A stretch of 64,000 nucleotides of DNA. Origin: Ascidia mentula (lineage: Eukaryota; Chordata; Ascidiacea; Phlebobranchia; Ascidiidae). Shown piece after piece: positions 49,099-58,932 of the stretch (the stretch's first letter is position 1; every line of letters begins with the position of its first letter). Under the pieces are notes generated by a model that was given only the letters and a program-made list of their open reading frames with translations, ran no database searches and was not told the origin of the DNA. The DNA is taken from NCBI GenBank assembly GCA_947561715.1, contig OX387197.1, forward strand, positions 26,066,266 through 26,130,265, in the 5' to 3' direction. Made by a program: the position numbers and the translations under genes.

Positions 49099-50556
49099 TG
49101 TCCTCTATTTCCAATTAATGTAAACTTTGTTGGAAAAAATAGTATAATAACCTAAATAATGAACACGTACATGATGCAATTAAAATTACATCACTTGCAG
49201 TAACTAGGTTAGCTACACAACAAAAAGGTCATTTTGCATAAGCTTATTACATATGGCACAGAAATACGCTTTGTTTCATTATAGATACTTTGACAAATAC
49301 GAACTTTCTCTACAACTCATTATGTGTTACAAATTGCAAGAACCTGGAAACGCATCACTAGCTTACAGAAGTGTTTACATGGGATACTTAACTTGTTGCA
49401 GGTATTACGCTTATTGACTAATTTGCACTTATTCGTGAGGATCTAACATAGCAGATACAAAAATGATTGCTAAATGGAAAAAGTATTTCGCTTCTTTACC
49501 AATACCTATATAAATTAGTAAAACGTGAAACATGCCAGTACATTTAAGCTATTATGAAACGAACTTGAATACAAAAATCATTTTTAATACAAAAAAGTTA
49601 TTAATATCGATGCAAAACTTCACACCGCACTGTAACATAGCTGCCACTACTTACTGTAATGATTGCAACAGCTTGCAAAGACGTCATCAGTCTATGTTCA
49701 GGAAAGAGTGGGTTCTTGTGGAGTTTAGTGCAAAGTGGGTTTTTGTGTTAACTCAGTTCGCTGAGAATAAATACATCGCGGGTTTTTTACGTGGTAAAAT
49801 TTGCAGACTTATCTCGCACTGTTGAGTAACTTGTTGAGCTTCACTAAAACTAAAACAGTGTTACAAGCATAAATGGCGAAAATATAATTTCTGTTGTTTG
49901 GGAGCTGTTATCGCTTCAGCAAATGGCATTTTTTCTAACAAAATATTTGTAGGCTACGATGTACGTTAGGTAGGCGCCAGCGCACAAGTCAAAAAATCCT
50001 ACTGCTGCTAGTTGAATACTTAAATAAATATGAGGTGTGACGAAATTTTTAAAGGAGATCAGGTGACATTTTCGTTGGAACCCAGACTTCATGATAGATT
50101 CATTAGTTTTAAAACAACCTATGGCGTTCGTAAGGCCTTGTTACCATTTACGTCAGATTAGAAAGACGGTGGCCCAAGCGAACTGCAGCGGTTGCATCCC
50201 CTATTGCGAGGCCTGCCTACAACATAACATGTGAGTTCTTTTCGTGCCTTGTGTTTGTTGATGGATATTTTACGTGGGACGAAACTAAAAAACGCAACAG
50301 TGCAGCGTTCTGAAATACAGAGGAAGAGACCACATTGCCCACTTACATTGTTACGTATGAAGTCGCAGTGCGTATGTATTTACCTTGATTCACAACAGAT
50401 ACACTACTAAGCAAGACATAGTTACAGGCGAAATGAAATTTGCGTGTTGAAAAACTAAACCATAAGCCGAAGGAAAAAACATACAACAGTAACAAATACA
50501 ATCTAATATATTCTTTTAACATACGTCGATTATAATAGCAAGTTGTGTGATCAAAA
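49099..50556. repeat. Duplicated CTLD-array spacer
   Basis: 49140-49520 matches 31200-31560, and the 5' flank block is at about 49625-49740; the other array block is near 50270-50460. No gene recognised. Confidence 0.65.
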
Positions 50557-51548
50557 CTAAACACATTTCATGTACGCTTCCTCAGGGTTGTTTTTCGCAC
50601 CAGTGTTTACATAATCCGGTTGATTGATGACGTCATAGTTGTGGACAGCTTTTTTTCTTACATCATGAGTTCTGGGCCCTTTGAAAAAACAAACGAATAT
50701 ATATTTCTTAAAGCCGACGATTTTAGTTTTAAAAGTTTTATTTCAAGTAAGTTTGGTTAACTGAGGAAATGTGTTTACTTACCGGCCGAAGCAACATTCC
50801 CCATTCCAAAGTTGATTTGACGATCAACTCTAAAAAAACACATTATCATTCAACCTACTAGTTGAAAACGAGTAAAACAAATCGTATGAAACAGCAACAC
50901 ACAGACTTACATATGTTTTGTACGCGACCAAAAGCAGATGATTCCAATGACAACAACAGCAATAAGAACGACATCAAGAAATAAGGAGGCTTTGATCATG
51001 CTTGCATCCTTGCGGTACAGGATTTTATCTGACGAACGAATGAGAATTGCTGCCCAACAAAAAATTTCGTTCTGGAAAGTGGAAATGCTCTTACCGAAAA
51101 TAAAAAGAGTAACTTGCGTGTGGAGGTAGATATAACTGGTTTTGATCCCTTTGTAGCAGAAGTTTGGAGATTAAGGACTGCTGTTGTTGCTGGGGTTGGC
51201 TTGTAAGTTGATGCATAGGTTGTTGAGTGACTGTTGTCTATTGTTGTTGTTGTTGTTCAGATTACTTCAGATTTTTGTTTTTGAGCGATGAATATTATGT
51301 TTCCGATGTAAGAAAAAACGAAATTACGTACCTGTTACTTTTCCAATCTTTCCCTTTAGGAAGTTGTATTCATTTGTTGTTTTAACACTGGCGAGATTTT
51401 CAATATGTGCACTGCATGCTGTTTCAGCTTCTGTGTATGAATTAACTTGAGGTCCGATCAAGTATTTGCGGTAGTCGTCTGAGTTGTACCAACTTTGCCT
51501 AAAAACAGCCGGTATAAATTTTACAAATATCTCAACAAGTAATTTCAT
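50557..51548 (-). pseudogene. CTLD receptor L8, second CTLD exon and promoter region deleted
   Basis: Exon 1 (51548-51332) is open, but its normally conserved residues are changing (PAVFRQSW). The next recognisable exon is the stalk (to 51118): exon 2, with the WIGL, EPx and last three cysteines, is absent, and only about 75 bp separate exon 1 from stalk sequence. TM (51049-50911), linker (50829-50783) and tail (50678-50557, NYDVINQPDYVN) are open. Directly upstream of the ATG the sequence jumps into what lies about 300 bp upstream of L6, so the promoter region was lost too. The stalk donor is GC (51117). Confidence 0.8.
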
Positions 51549-53224
51549 TGCAAGAAGGCCCAACCTAACAGATGCAAAACTAGTTGTTTAGTGTAAAAGA
51601 TGAATCGCTTCCCCACCGATACTCATATAAATTACCAAAACGTTAAAGGGCGTTTAGGCAATAATAAATGAAAAATAATATAACGTATCAAGTAATTGAC
51701 GTCATTCTACCCCATTGTTGCAAATGGAAATCCGGCTGAACAAACTACAGCCAAATATTCGTAAATTGTGACTAAAACTTCACACCGCACTGTAATATAG
51801 CTGCCACTGATTGCAACAGCTTGCAAATACGTCATCATTCTATGTTCTGGAAAGGGTGGGATCTTGTGGTGTTCAGCTTCCTCTTCTGTCAGCGGAGAAT
51901 AAATAAATTGGGGGTTTCCTTGTTAAAACGTTTGTAAACTTATCTCGCAGTCATGTGCAAAGTGCTGAGCTTTATGAAATCCAAAAAAACGTTACCAATG
52001 AAACAGAGAAACATAGAAGCTGGATCTCTGTAAGCTGCTGTAACTTCGGTAAATTACCAGTACATTTGACGAAAGAGTTGTTTGTAGGCTACGTGTAAGG
52101 TCTGAACCGGCGCACAAATCAGATTTTGTTGTCAATCCTAATTCTGCATCGTGAATACAAACAGGGTCCTTGAAAGAAAAAAAACCTTATGTTGCGTGGA
52201 CCTATTCAAAGGAAGCTAGATTTTACGATGGAATTCCCTTAGATTAAAAACAAACAATGCTATACTTACAGCTGCTAACACCATAATATGTAAATTCGTC
52301 CTTTTGTGGTCAGCATTTTACGTGGGACGCAGCCCATAAAACACACTAGCAAACTGCGCTCAGTGTTATATTCTGCAACAGAGAGGAAAAGACGACATTG
52401 CTCACTCACAACATGTTTTACAACAGATGTATCGCGGTTTATTGTTAACATTGGAGAACGGAATGCAACAGAATAAAAGAAAATAAAAGATAACCAAAAT
52501 GTGTATTTCCACTTACAATCCTTTTTTTGGATAAATTGACTCTGGGAGTTTGTTAAAGTCTGATTTTGATAAACTGTACGTCACCATATCTGACTAATTT
52601 ATAAACTTCTTCAGGCATAAGAATTCTCTTGCAATATCTCTCATTGTAAATTAACAAGTTTCTGCTGATGGCGAATACAAATTTAATCTAAAGTTGCAAA
52701 AATAATATTTCTGCATGTAAACCACCTTTTACGTTTTTTAATTAAGGGGGGTTAAGCTGCCAATTAAACTACGTAAATTCGAGCGAATCACAATACAACT
52801 TTATTTTCCGAACTCTAATTGACGACGGATGAAAAGAAAAGTAATAACATGATAAAGTATATGTGCATGACGTTTTTGTAAGTAAATATAAAAGCAAACT
52901 ACGAAAAGTATTAATCGAAAAGTTAACGTGTATCATTTGCACGATTTTAAGCCAATATTGGTACAAAAATACCAGTAAAAATTAGTTTTGTTTGATAACT
53001 GTTGTGATTCAATCCAAACAGTCCCGCTCACGTTTATTATTTAAACTTTATATTATTTTTTACTTCTACGAAGTATTCTTTTTCACTTGACAAAGTAATA
53101 TTGTACAAACGCAACAATTTTGATGCGACTTCGTTTCACATTTGTTAATTAAAACCTGGGACCAATTAGTATCAAGACTAGTCGTATTTGCTATTTTGAG
53201 GTTGGTTTTGACCATCAACTCTAG
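51549..53224. repeat. Duplicated CTLD-array spacer
   Basis: Starts with sequence matching about 45640-45860, then the 5' flank block near 51785, and 52260-52980 matching 46030-46800. About 53195-53222 resembles the start of a CTLD linker exon (minus strand), possibly a relic of the gene broken by the Penelope-like element. Confidence 0.55.
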
Positions 53225-53238
53225 AATCAACAAAACAT

Positions 53239-55512
53239 TTGCTTGCATCACATGCTTATTACAAGGAAACCAGATTAATTGGGCAGGATACAACAACACA
53301 TGAACTTAAGACTAGACAGGCTTTTAAACTTGTGAGGAACTGCGGTTGGCAATTGCTAAAATGTCGCATTGCCAATTCTCAGCAAAAAATCTCGCAACTT
53401 AAGAAGACCTCGGAGAATCTGAAGAAACACCTCCAGGAACATCTTTCCCCGAGTCTTTTTGAATCCTTGGTTTCGTATGGAAATTTTCGTCGACAAGCAG
53501 TAGCCAGTTTATGTGAAGCAAGACGTGAAACCAAAATGAAATCTTTGGATAATTCAAACAAAGACAGGCAACAGGGTTCCGATCAAAAAGGAATTTGGAT
53601 CAAAAACATTTCTTCCCGTGTCTTAACTAAAGCAGAAACAACAGTGTTAGAAAAGGGACAAAATTTCGCCATCACTCCACGCAAATTACCCACCATTGAT
53701 CTGATCAGTGCCTCTGAAGCAGCTCTTCTACGCCTGGGCACAGATAAACTAGCGGAAGCCGATCATGCCCGTAGCAAAATTTCTAAGATTTTGAAAGAAG
53801 CCAAATTGCCACCTTCAAACTTTTCTAAAGAAGAATGGGAAGCAACTAAGAGTTTGAGGAACGACACAAACATCATCATATCCAAGGCTGACAAAGGAAA
53901 TTGCACTGTGGTCATGGACAGACAAGATTATGACAATAAAGTTGTTACCATGCTCTCGGACAACGAAACTTACAAGAAACTTGCCAAATCACCTTGTACT
54001 AGACTGGAGACGAAACTGAACAAATTTGTGTGGAAACTACGGACAGAAGACTGCATATCCCAACCGGAGTATCGAAGACTACATAGCAGCGACGGTGTGC
54101 TCCCAAAGCTCTACGGGTTACCCAAAATCCATAAGGAAGGTATTCCATTAAGACCGATTGTTTCTTTTGTTAACTCGCCAACCTACCAGCTATCTAAGTT
54201 CATCAGTCAAATTTTATTTCCTTTAGTTAATAGTACTGACTTTACTGTAAAAAATTCCAGTGAGTTTGTAAAGATTATTTCTGAATATAAATTACTTCCG
54301 CATGAGTGTCAAGTATCGTTTGATGTCGTTAGCTTGTTTACGTCAATTCCGACAGATGTTGCGCTCAGAATATCCTTAGACCAACTACAACAAGACACAA
54401 CACTACATGAACGTACCAATCTTAAGTTAACACACATCCAAGAGGCATTACAGTTGTGCTTAGACTCGACTGTTTTCACATATAAACACGACATTTACCA
54501 ACAAATTTTTGGCACCCCCATGGGCTCTCCCATTTCACCGGTTCTGGCCAACATTATAATGGAACAACTTGAGCAAACCGCTCTTGCTTCCTTCAAAACA
54601 CCCCCGCGACTTTGGCTCCGCTATGTCGATGACACGTACGTCATCATAGCAAAAGACGAGGTCGCAGGGTTTCATAACCACATAAACAGCATCGAACCCT
54701 CTATTAAGTTTACCCGGGAAACACAACGTGACCATAGTCTGTCATTTTTGGACGTAAACGTCACTGCAAACCCGGACGGGAAACTTACCACCTCCATTTT
54801 TTACAAGCCTACACACACTAACCGCTACTTACAATACACCTCACACCATCCGAAACATCAAAAACTCACTGTGGCCAGAACCTTATATAACAGAACGATT
54901 ACACATATTGCCGATCCACACACTCGGAGGGTTGAACGCAAACACATTCGAAACGTTCTAAAACTAAACAAATTTCCCACTAACCTAAATCTCACACCCA
55001 TCAACACACACAACAAACCCACACAAACATACACAGCATTCACTTCCATACCATATGTACAGGGAGTTTCTGAGCGGATATCAAGAATACTCAACGCCAC
55101 TGGCGTAAAAGTTGCCATGAAACCGGTATGCACTTCAGAAAACATGTTTCCCAAACCTAAAGACCGTATTCCCATGCTTCAAATGACCGGTGTAGTTTAC
55201 TTAATCCCTTGTCTTGATTGTAACACTGTGTATATTGGCCAGACTAAGCGCAATTTAACGTCCCGTATTAAAGAACACAAGGCAGCCATACGCAATATGG
55301 AACCCAATAAATCTGCCCTATGTGCCCACATGCTTGACACCGACCACCGTATCAATTGGAAGGAAGCAAAAGTATTAAAACAAGAAACAATTTTGGCAAA
55401 ACGGTTGGTTGTGGAAAATTATTACATTAATTCGCTACCGAATGTTTTAAATCGGAACGATGGAAAAGTACTTTCGCCCGTGTTCCGCAATTTCGCCCGT
55501 AACAATTCATGA
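53239..55512 (+). CDS. Penelope-like element polyprotein (RT plus GIY-YIG endonuclease)
   Basis: 757 codons without a break. The frame opens at TTG 53239; the first ATG is about 100 codons in, and the initial residues may derive from flanking DNA. The N-terminal part is charged and helical. The reverse transcriptase core includes SKADKGNCTVV, LPKLYGLPKIHK, SFDVVSLFTSIP, GTPMGSPISPVLANI and the catalytic YVDDTYV at about residue 462. The C-terminal GIY-YIG domain begins GVVYLIPC (about 651) and continues VYIGQTKRNLTSRIKEH. RT followed by GIY-YIG is the hallmark of Penelope-like elements (target-primed integration, telomerase-related RT). The open frame suggests a recently active copy. Confidence 0.9.
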   Translation: MLASHAYYKETRLIGQDTTTHELKTRQAFKLVRNCGWQLLKCRIANSQQKISQLKKTSENLKKHLQEHLSPSLFESLVSYGNFRRQAVASLCEARRETKMKSLDNSNKDRQQGSDQKGIWIKNISSRVLTKAETTVLEKGQNFAITPRKLPTIDLISASEAALLRLGTDKLAEADHARSKISKILKEAKLPPSNFSKEEWEATKSLRNDTNIIISKADKGNCTVVMDRQDYDNKVVTMLSDNETYKKLAKSPCTRLETKLNKFVWKLRTEDCISQPEYRRLHSSDGVLPKLYGLPKIHKEGIPLRPIVSFVNSPTYQLSKFISQILFPLVNSTDFTVKNSSEFVKIISEYKLLPHECQVSFDVVSLFTSIPTDVALRISLDQLQQDTTLHERTNLKLTHIQEALQLCLDSTVFTYKHDIYQQIFGTPMGSPISPVLANIIMEQLEQTALASFKTPPRLWLRYVDDTYVIIAKDEVAGFHNHINSIEPSIKFTRETQRDHSLSFLDVNVTANPDGKLTTSIFYKPTHTNRYLQYTSHHPKHQKLTVARTLYNRTITHIADPHTRRVERKHIRNVLKLNKFPTNLNLTPINTHNKPTQTYTAFTSIPYVQGVSERISRILNATGVKVAMKPVCTSENMFPKPKDRIPMLQMTGVVYLIPCLDCNTVYIGQTKRNLTSRIKEHKAAIRNMEPNKSALCAHMLDTDHRINWKEAKVLKQETILAKRLVVENYYINSLPNVLNRNDGKVLSPVFRNFARNNS

Positions 55513-55664
55513 CTTTTGTTTCCCATGTTTGACCGTTTGACCCATGATCGATGTTGTCCATTGAATTATGTCCCGCTGTGTTTTAGCTGTTACGCCCTTT
55601 TGTTTTTCGTCGCTCAATTTCTTTGCCCTGTGGGTTCGCTTCGCTACTGTGTTTGTTTTATTCC

Positions 55665-55700
55665 CTGAAGAAGCCTAGTCGTACGTACAGGCGAAACGTC
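55665..55700 (+). other. Hammerhead-ribozyme-like core at the end of the Penelope-like element
   Basis: CTGAAGA (55665-55671), a GCCT/AGGC stem (55673-55676 with 55689-55692), then GAAACGTC (55693-55700) match the conserved CUGANGA, stem II, GAAA, UH layout with minimal stem III, as known for Penelope-like elements. Flanking arms pair only partly (TT..C against GAA). Confidence 0.6.
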
Positions 55701-55773
55701 AGAAAATACAATCTTTTTTAAACAAAAGGTGTATATTTGTTGTTCTCCACCAGAAGAGCGTCAGATTCATAAT

Positions 55774-57189
55774 TCATTCATAATTCACAAAAAAAATGGT
55801 TGGCTCAAAAAAATGTAACACAGTAATGACATATGTTGGCTCACAACTAGACGTAGGTTTTGACTCCTTTCCTTTACGGTACTGATGTAAGCATTTGTTG
55901 CTGAGGAGGTTGGATGTGTAATGAGTTGTTACATCACAGGTTGCTGTGGTCGAGATTGTTGCTGTGGTTGTTTTTCCTGCAGTTGTTGTCGTTGTCGAAC
56001 TTGGTGCCATTGGTTGAAAGGGTCAGGCGGTATGTTAAGGCTAGGGCAAGAAGTAAACAAGAAGGTATGTTAAGGCTTGGGCAAGAAGTAAACACAACAT
56101 TTTGAGATACCTTATTAGTATGAACTCTGAAGTAAATGTATCTTTACATATTCGCCTACACTTTATGGAAACGGGACAAACGTGTAACCCATTCTATGTT
56201 TCAATATTGGCTATGTTTTACAACATTACCATAAACCAGAGATACAATGCCTGTTGTTAAAGTGCAGACATTTTGGTTTTCTTTTATCTCGATTTATACG
56301 AGCAAGAAAGATCCCTCTATTTGTATGTTGAATCTATTAAGTAAATCCATCCCATTATCACACAATCCTCATTTTCACCCTTGTTGTTTGGTTCCCCTGC
56401 ACTCCACTGCCCAGTGTCAGCACTTGACCCATCCGTCAATTTAAAGTTGTTTTGTATCCGGAGCTCGCGTTTGCTCCGATTTAGAACGAGTATAAAAAAG
56501 CTAGATCAGTGGCTCTTTAACGTTAAAAAATTTTTCTACTGGTGGGAAATGATAGTGTTGTAGGTGGTAGTCAGCACCAATATACAGATTTAGTTGGAAA
56601 TATTATGTTATGTATTTACTGTGTACTCACTTATTGGCAATTGGTCCTGAAATGCCGACATAAATGTTATTTTAGGGTAACAGCGCAAATGCTATAATTA
56701 AATTCTAAGTTGAAAAATTTAAATGCGAATCGGAAAAAAAGGATTCCTTCTTTCACCAAAAGTAGGAAAAAAATATAAACGGTTAATAACTACTGTTCTA
56801 AGTGCAGCAAAATTTCATACCATATCTACTGATAAAAACACATAATTTTTAAGTCCATTTTGTAGGTAATAAATCTCTACTGTTCTGGTTAACGCGACGT
56901 AATCTTTTAAAAAAATTTTACTAAACCCAAAGGCACAACTATACCAACAAGAAAAAATTGCTAATGATATACCTGTTGCATTTCCAATGTTTGCCACAAG
57001 GAAGTTAAATATAGCAGTGGTTCTAACGTTGGCGAGATATGCGTTGTGTGCACTGCATGTTGTTTAAGTTTCTGTGTATGAATTAACTTTGGGTCCGAAC
57101 AAATATTCCCTAAAGTCATTATACTTCTACCAAATTTGTCCACAAACAACCGGTAGAATATTCCTAAACAATATGACAAGTATTTTCAT
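55774..57189 (-). pseudogene. CTLD receptor pseudogene, EPN-type, many stop codons
   Basis: Exon 1 from ATG 57189 has stops replacing Tyr in the QTWYK position and at the ETE position, yet ends in a clear FNFLVANIG. Exon 2 (about 56500-56270) keeps GEPNN and EDCVIM but has TAA in FY(stop)IG, frame slips, and TAG in place of the Trp of KWR; the YIC end is lost. A Thr-rich stalk piece lies at about 55990-55850. TM and tail are missing: the Penelope-like element occupies the place where they should be. It resembles L5 (40062-42031) most. Confidence 0.8.
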
Positions 57190-58932
57190 TGAACCTTGCA
57201 TTTTTGGTCGAATTTAGTTAATTGAACAATTCACGCGTCAGTTGAATAGCTAGAATAAAAATTAGCGGGTTTGTTCGCCTTTCCCTTTACCCTTATGATT
57301 GTAATTTTTTATGGCTAAATGCAGTGGTTCCCTACTTTCGTGAACCAGTGACGCACGCATTTCTAGTAAAATGTAACGACCACATGGTGTTGTAAGGGAA
57401 TAAAATTCACAATTAAGCATGCCCACAGCAAAATATCGCACCAATTGTCAGCCTCTGACGCAAGTAGGTGAGCATTTTGTGTAGAAACCTTTCCAAGTCC
57501 ACATCTTGGAACGTTTTCGGGTTCGCCAAAAGCAGTAGGATGAAAGCCAGGACCTTTTTTCAAACAATTATCTGAACAACCTCCTCAACCATTATTGAAG
57601 GTGAACGTACATGAATGGATAGGCTAATGCATGATATTAATTACAGCGTATCTCAGGCTAAAGCTATGTCTATATGGCATATTTGAACAATAAGCTGTAT
57701 TTTAACACCACAACAAATGATTTCCCCCTTCCCACTAGACCTGAAGAGCTATGTTACCATAGTGTTGTACCAACATAGCTCACCTTCTGTTGACTTGTTA
57801 TGAGCCAATATATTGTTACGTGAGGTGAAAATGCACTGACTGATGAATACGCAACCAGTGGGTTGAAAAGGTGGGATAAGTCAAGTGGGAAATAGAAAAA
57901 ACAATTGACATCATCCAACACTGGTATTATGGCACTACCCCACAATTACGCTTCAAGCTTGACAAGAAAAATTTGCGCCATATTTGGGCGAACTACATAC
58001 GTCATTTAACTACGTAAAAAACACTTGATTAAAGTGAGGTTAAACCACGTTAGGTTTTCCCTCCGTTTGGCATTTCTGTTTGTTTTATGACGTCACAATT
58101 GTGGGATGCATGAGTTACTTGACCGTGTGATCGTATGTTGCCGTTGTACAGGTTTGGTGGAAAAAAATTATCGACTACCAAGAGCTGGTAACGGCACTCT
58201 ACCCATAAACCTGTAACCTACAGAGTTGATTTATTACTTTATATGGACGATGTTCTTACGCAATATGCGTGCAATCGCATGCAATCAATTATTCCAATCT
58301 AAAGAAACTATTTTTGTCAGGAAAAACTATTTTGCCGATATACACTGGATACATTTAGAGAAAAGAATTAATCTCTAATACGGAAATTCTCACCACACCC
58401 ATTCAACATCACAGCTCAGCTCAGGTCAAAATAATACCGCCAACATTTGTAACGGAACTGTTCTTCTGGCGTAAAAGCCGAATACGTTTTATTTTAACCG
58501 ACGTTTCGTTTGACATCCGGCCAGACATCTTCATAGTTATGAAGGAGCGAGAAAAATATGTTTAATGTATTCTATGACGTCATGGCTAATAAAATCCCGA
58601 TTTGTTTAGAGATTGTTGCACTAGGACGTAGAATTTGGGGGATAATAATTGTTAATTTAGTAGGTTGGTAAAACAGGTGGCTACACAACCAATTTTCTTT
58701 TTGCATTGGCATATAATAACAACGTGTGCAACGCTTATGATGACAACAAGAACTCCTTAAACGTTCAAAACACTTCCTTCGATATTCTGATATTTTCAGA
58801 ACACTTTTATTTGGTCTTTTTCCAATAATATTACCGTTTATTTTTCAAAAAAATATCTTGCATCAGTAGCAAGCAATCAAGAGTGTCCCACATTTCATGC
58901 ATATTTTAAGCAAATGTTACTTCTGACAATAA
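57190..58932. repeat. Spacer, right copy of a segmental duplication
   Basis: About 57740-58930 matches 42540-43580. 57190-57740 has no recognised gene; a minus-strand frame at 57262-57563 looks incidental. Confidence 0.65.

Larger units (their letters stand above)
53225..55740 (+). mobile_element. Penelope-like retroelement
   Basis: One long open frame with reverse transcriptase and GIY-YIG endonuclease followed by a hammerhead-like core. Boundaries are approximate: the left edge abuts a linker-exon-like relic near 53222, the right edge lies before stalk sequence starting near 55774. No LTR-like second copy of the end was seen inside the window, so the copy may be 5'-truncated. Confidence 0.85.

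Noticed and set aside
55774..56010. Independent Thr-rich secreted protein
   Set aside because: No signal peptide; it matches the stalk exon position of the CTLD pseudogene whose exons 1 and 2 follow upstream.
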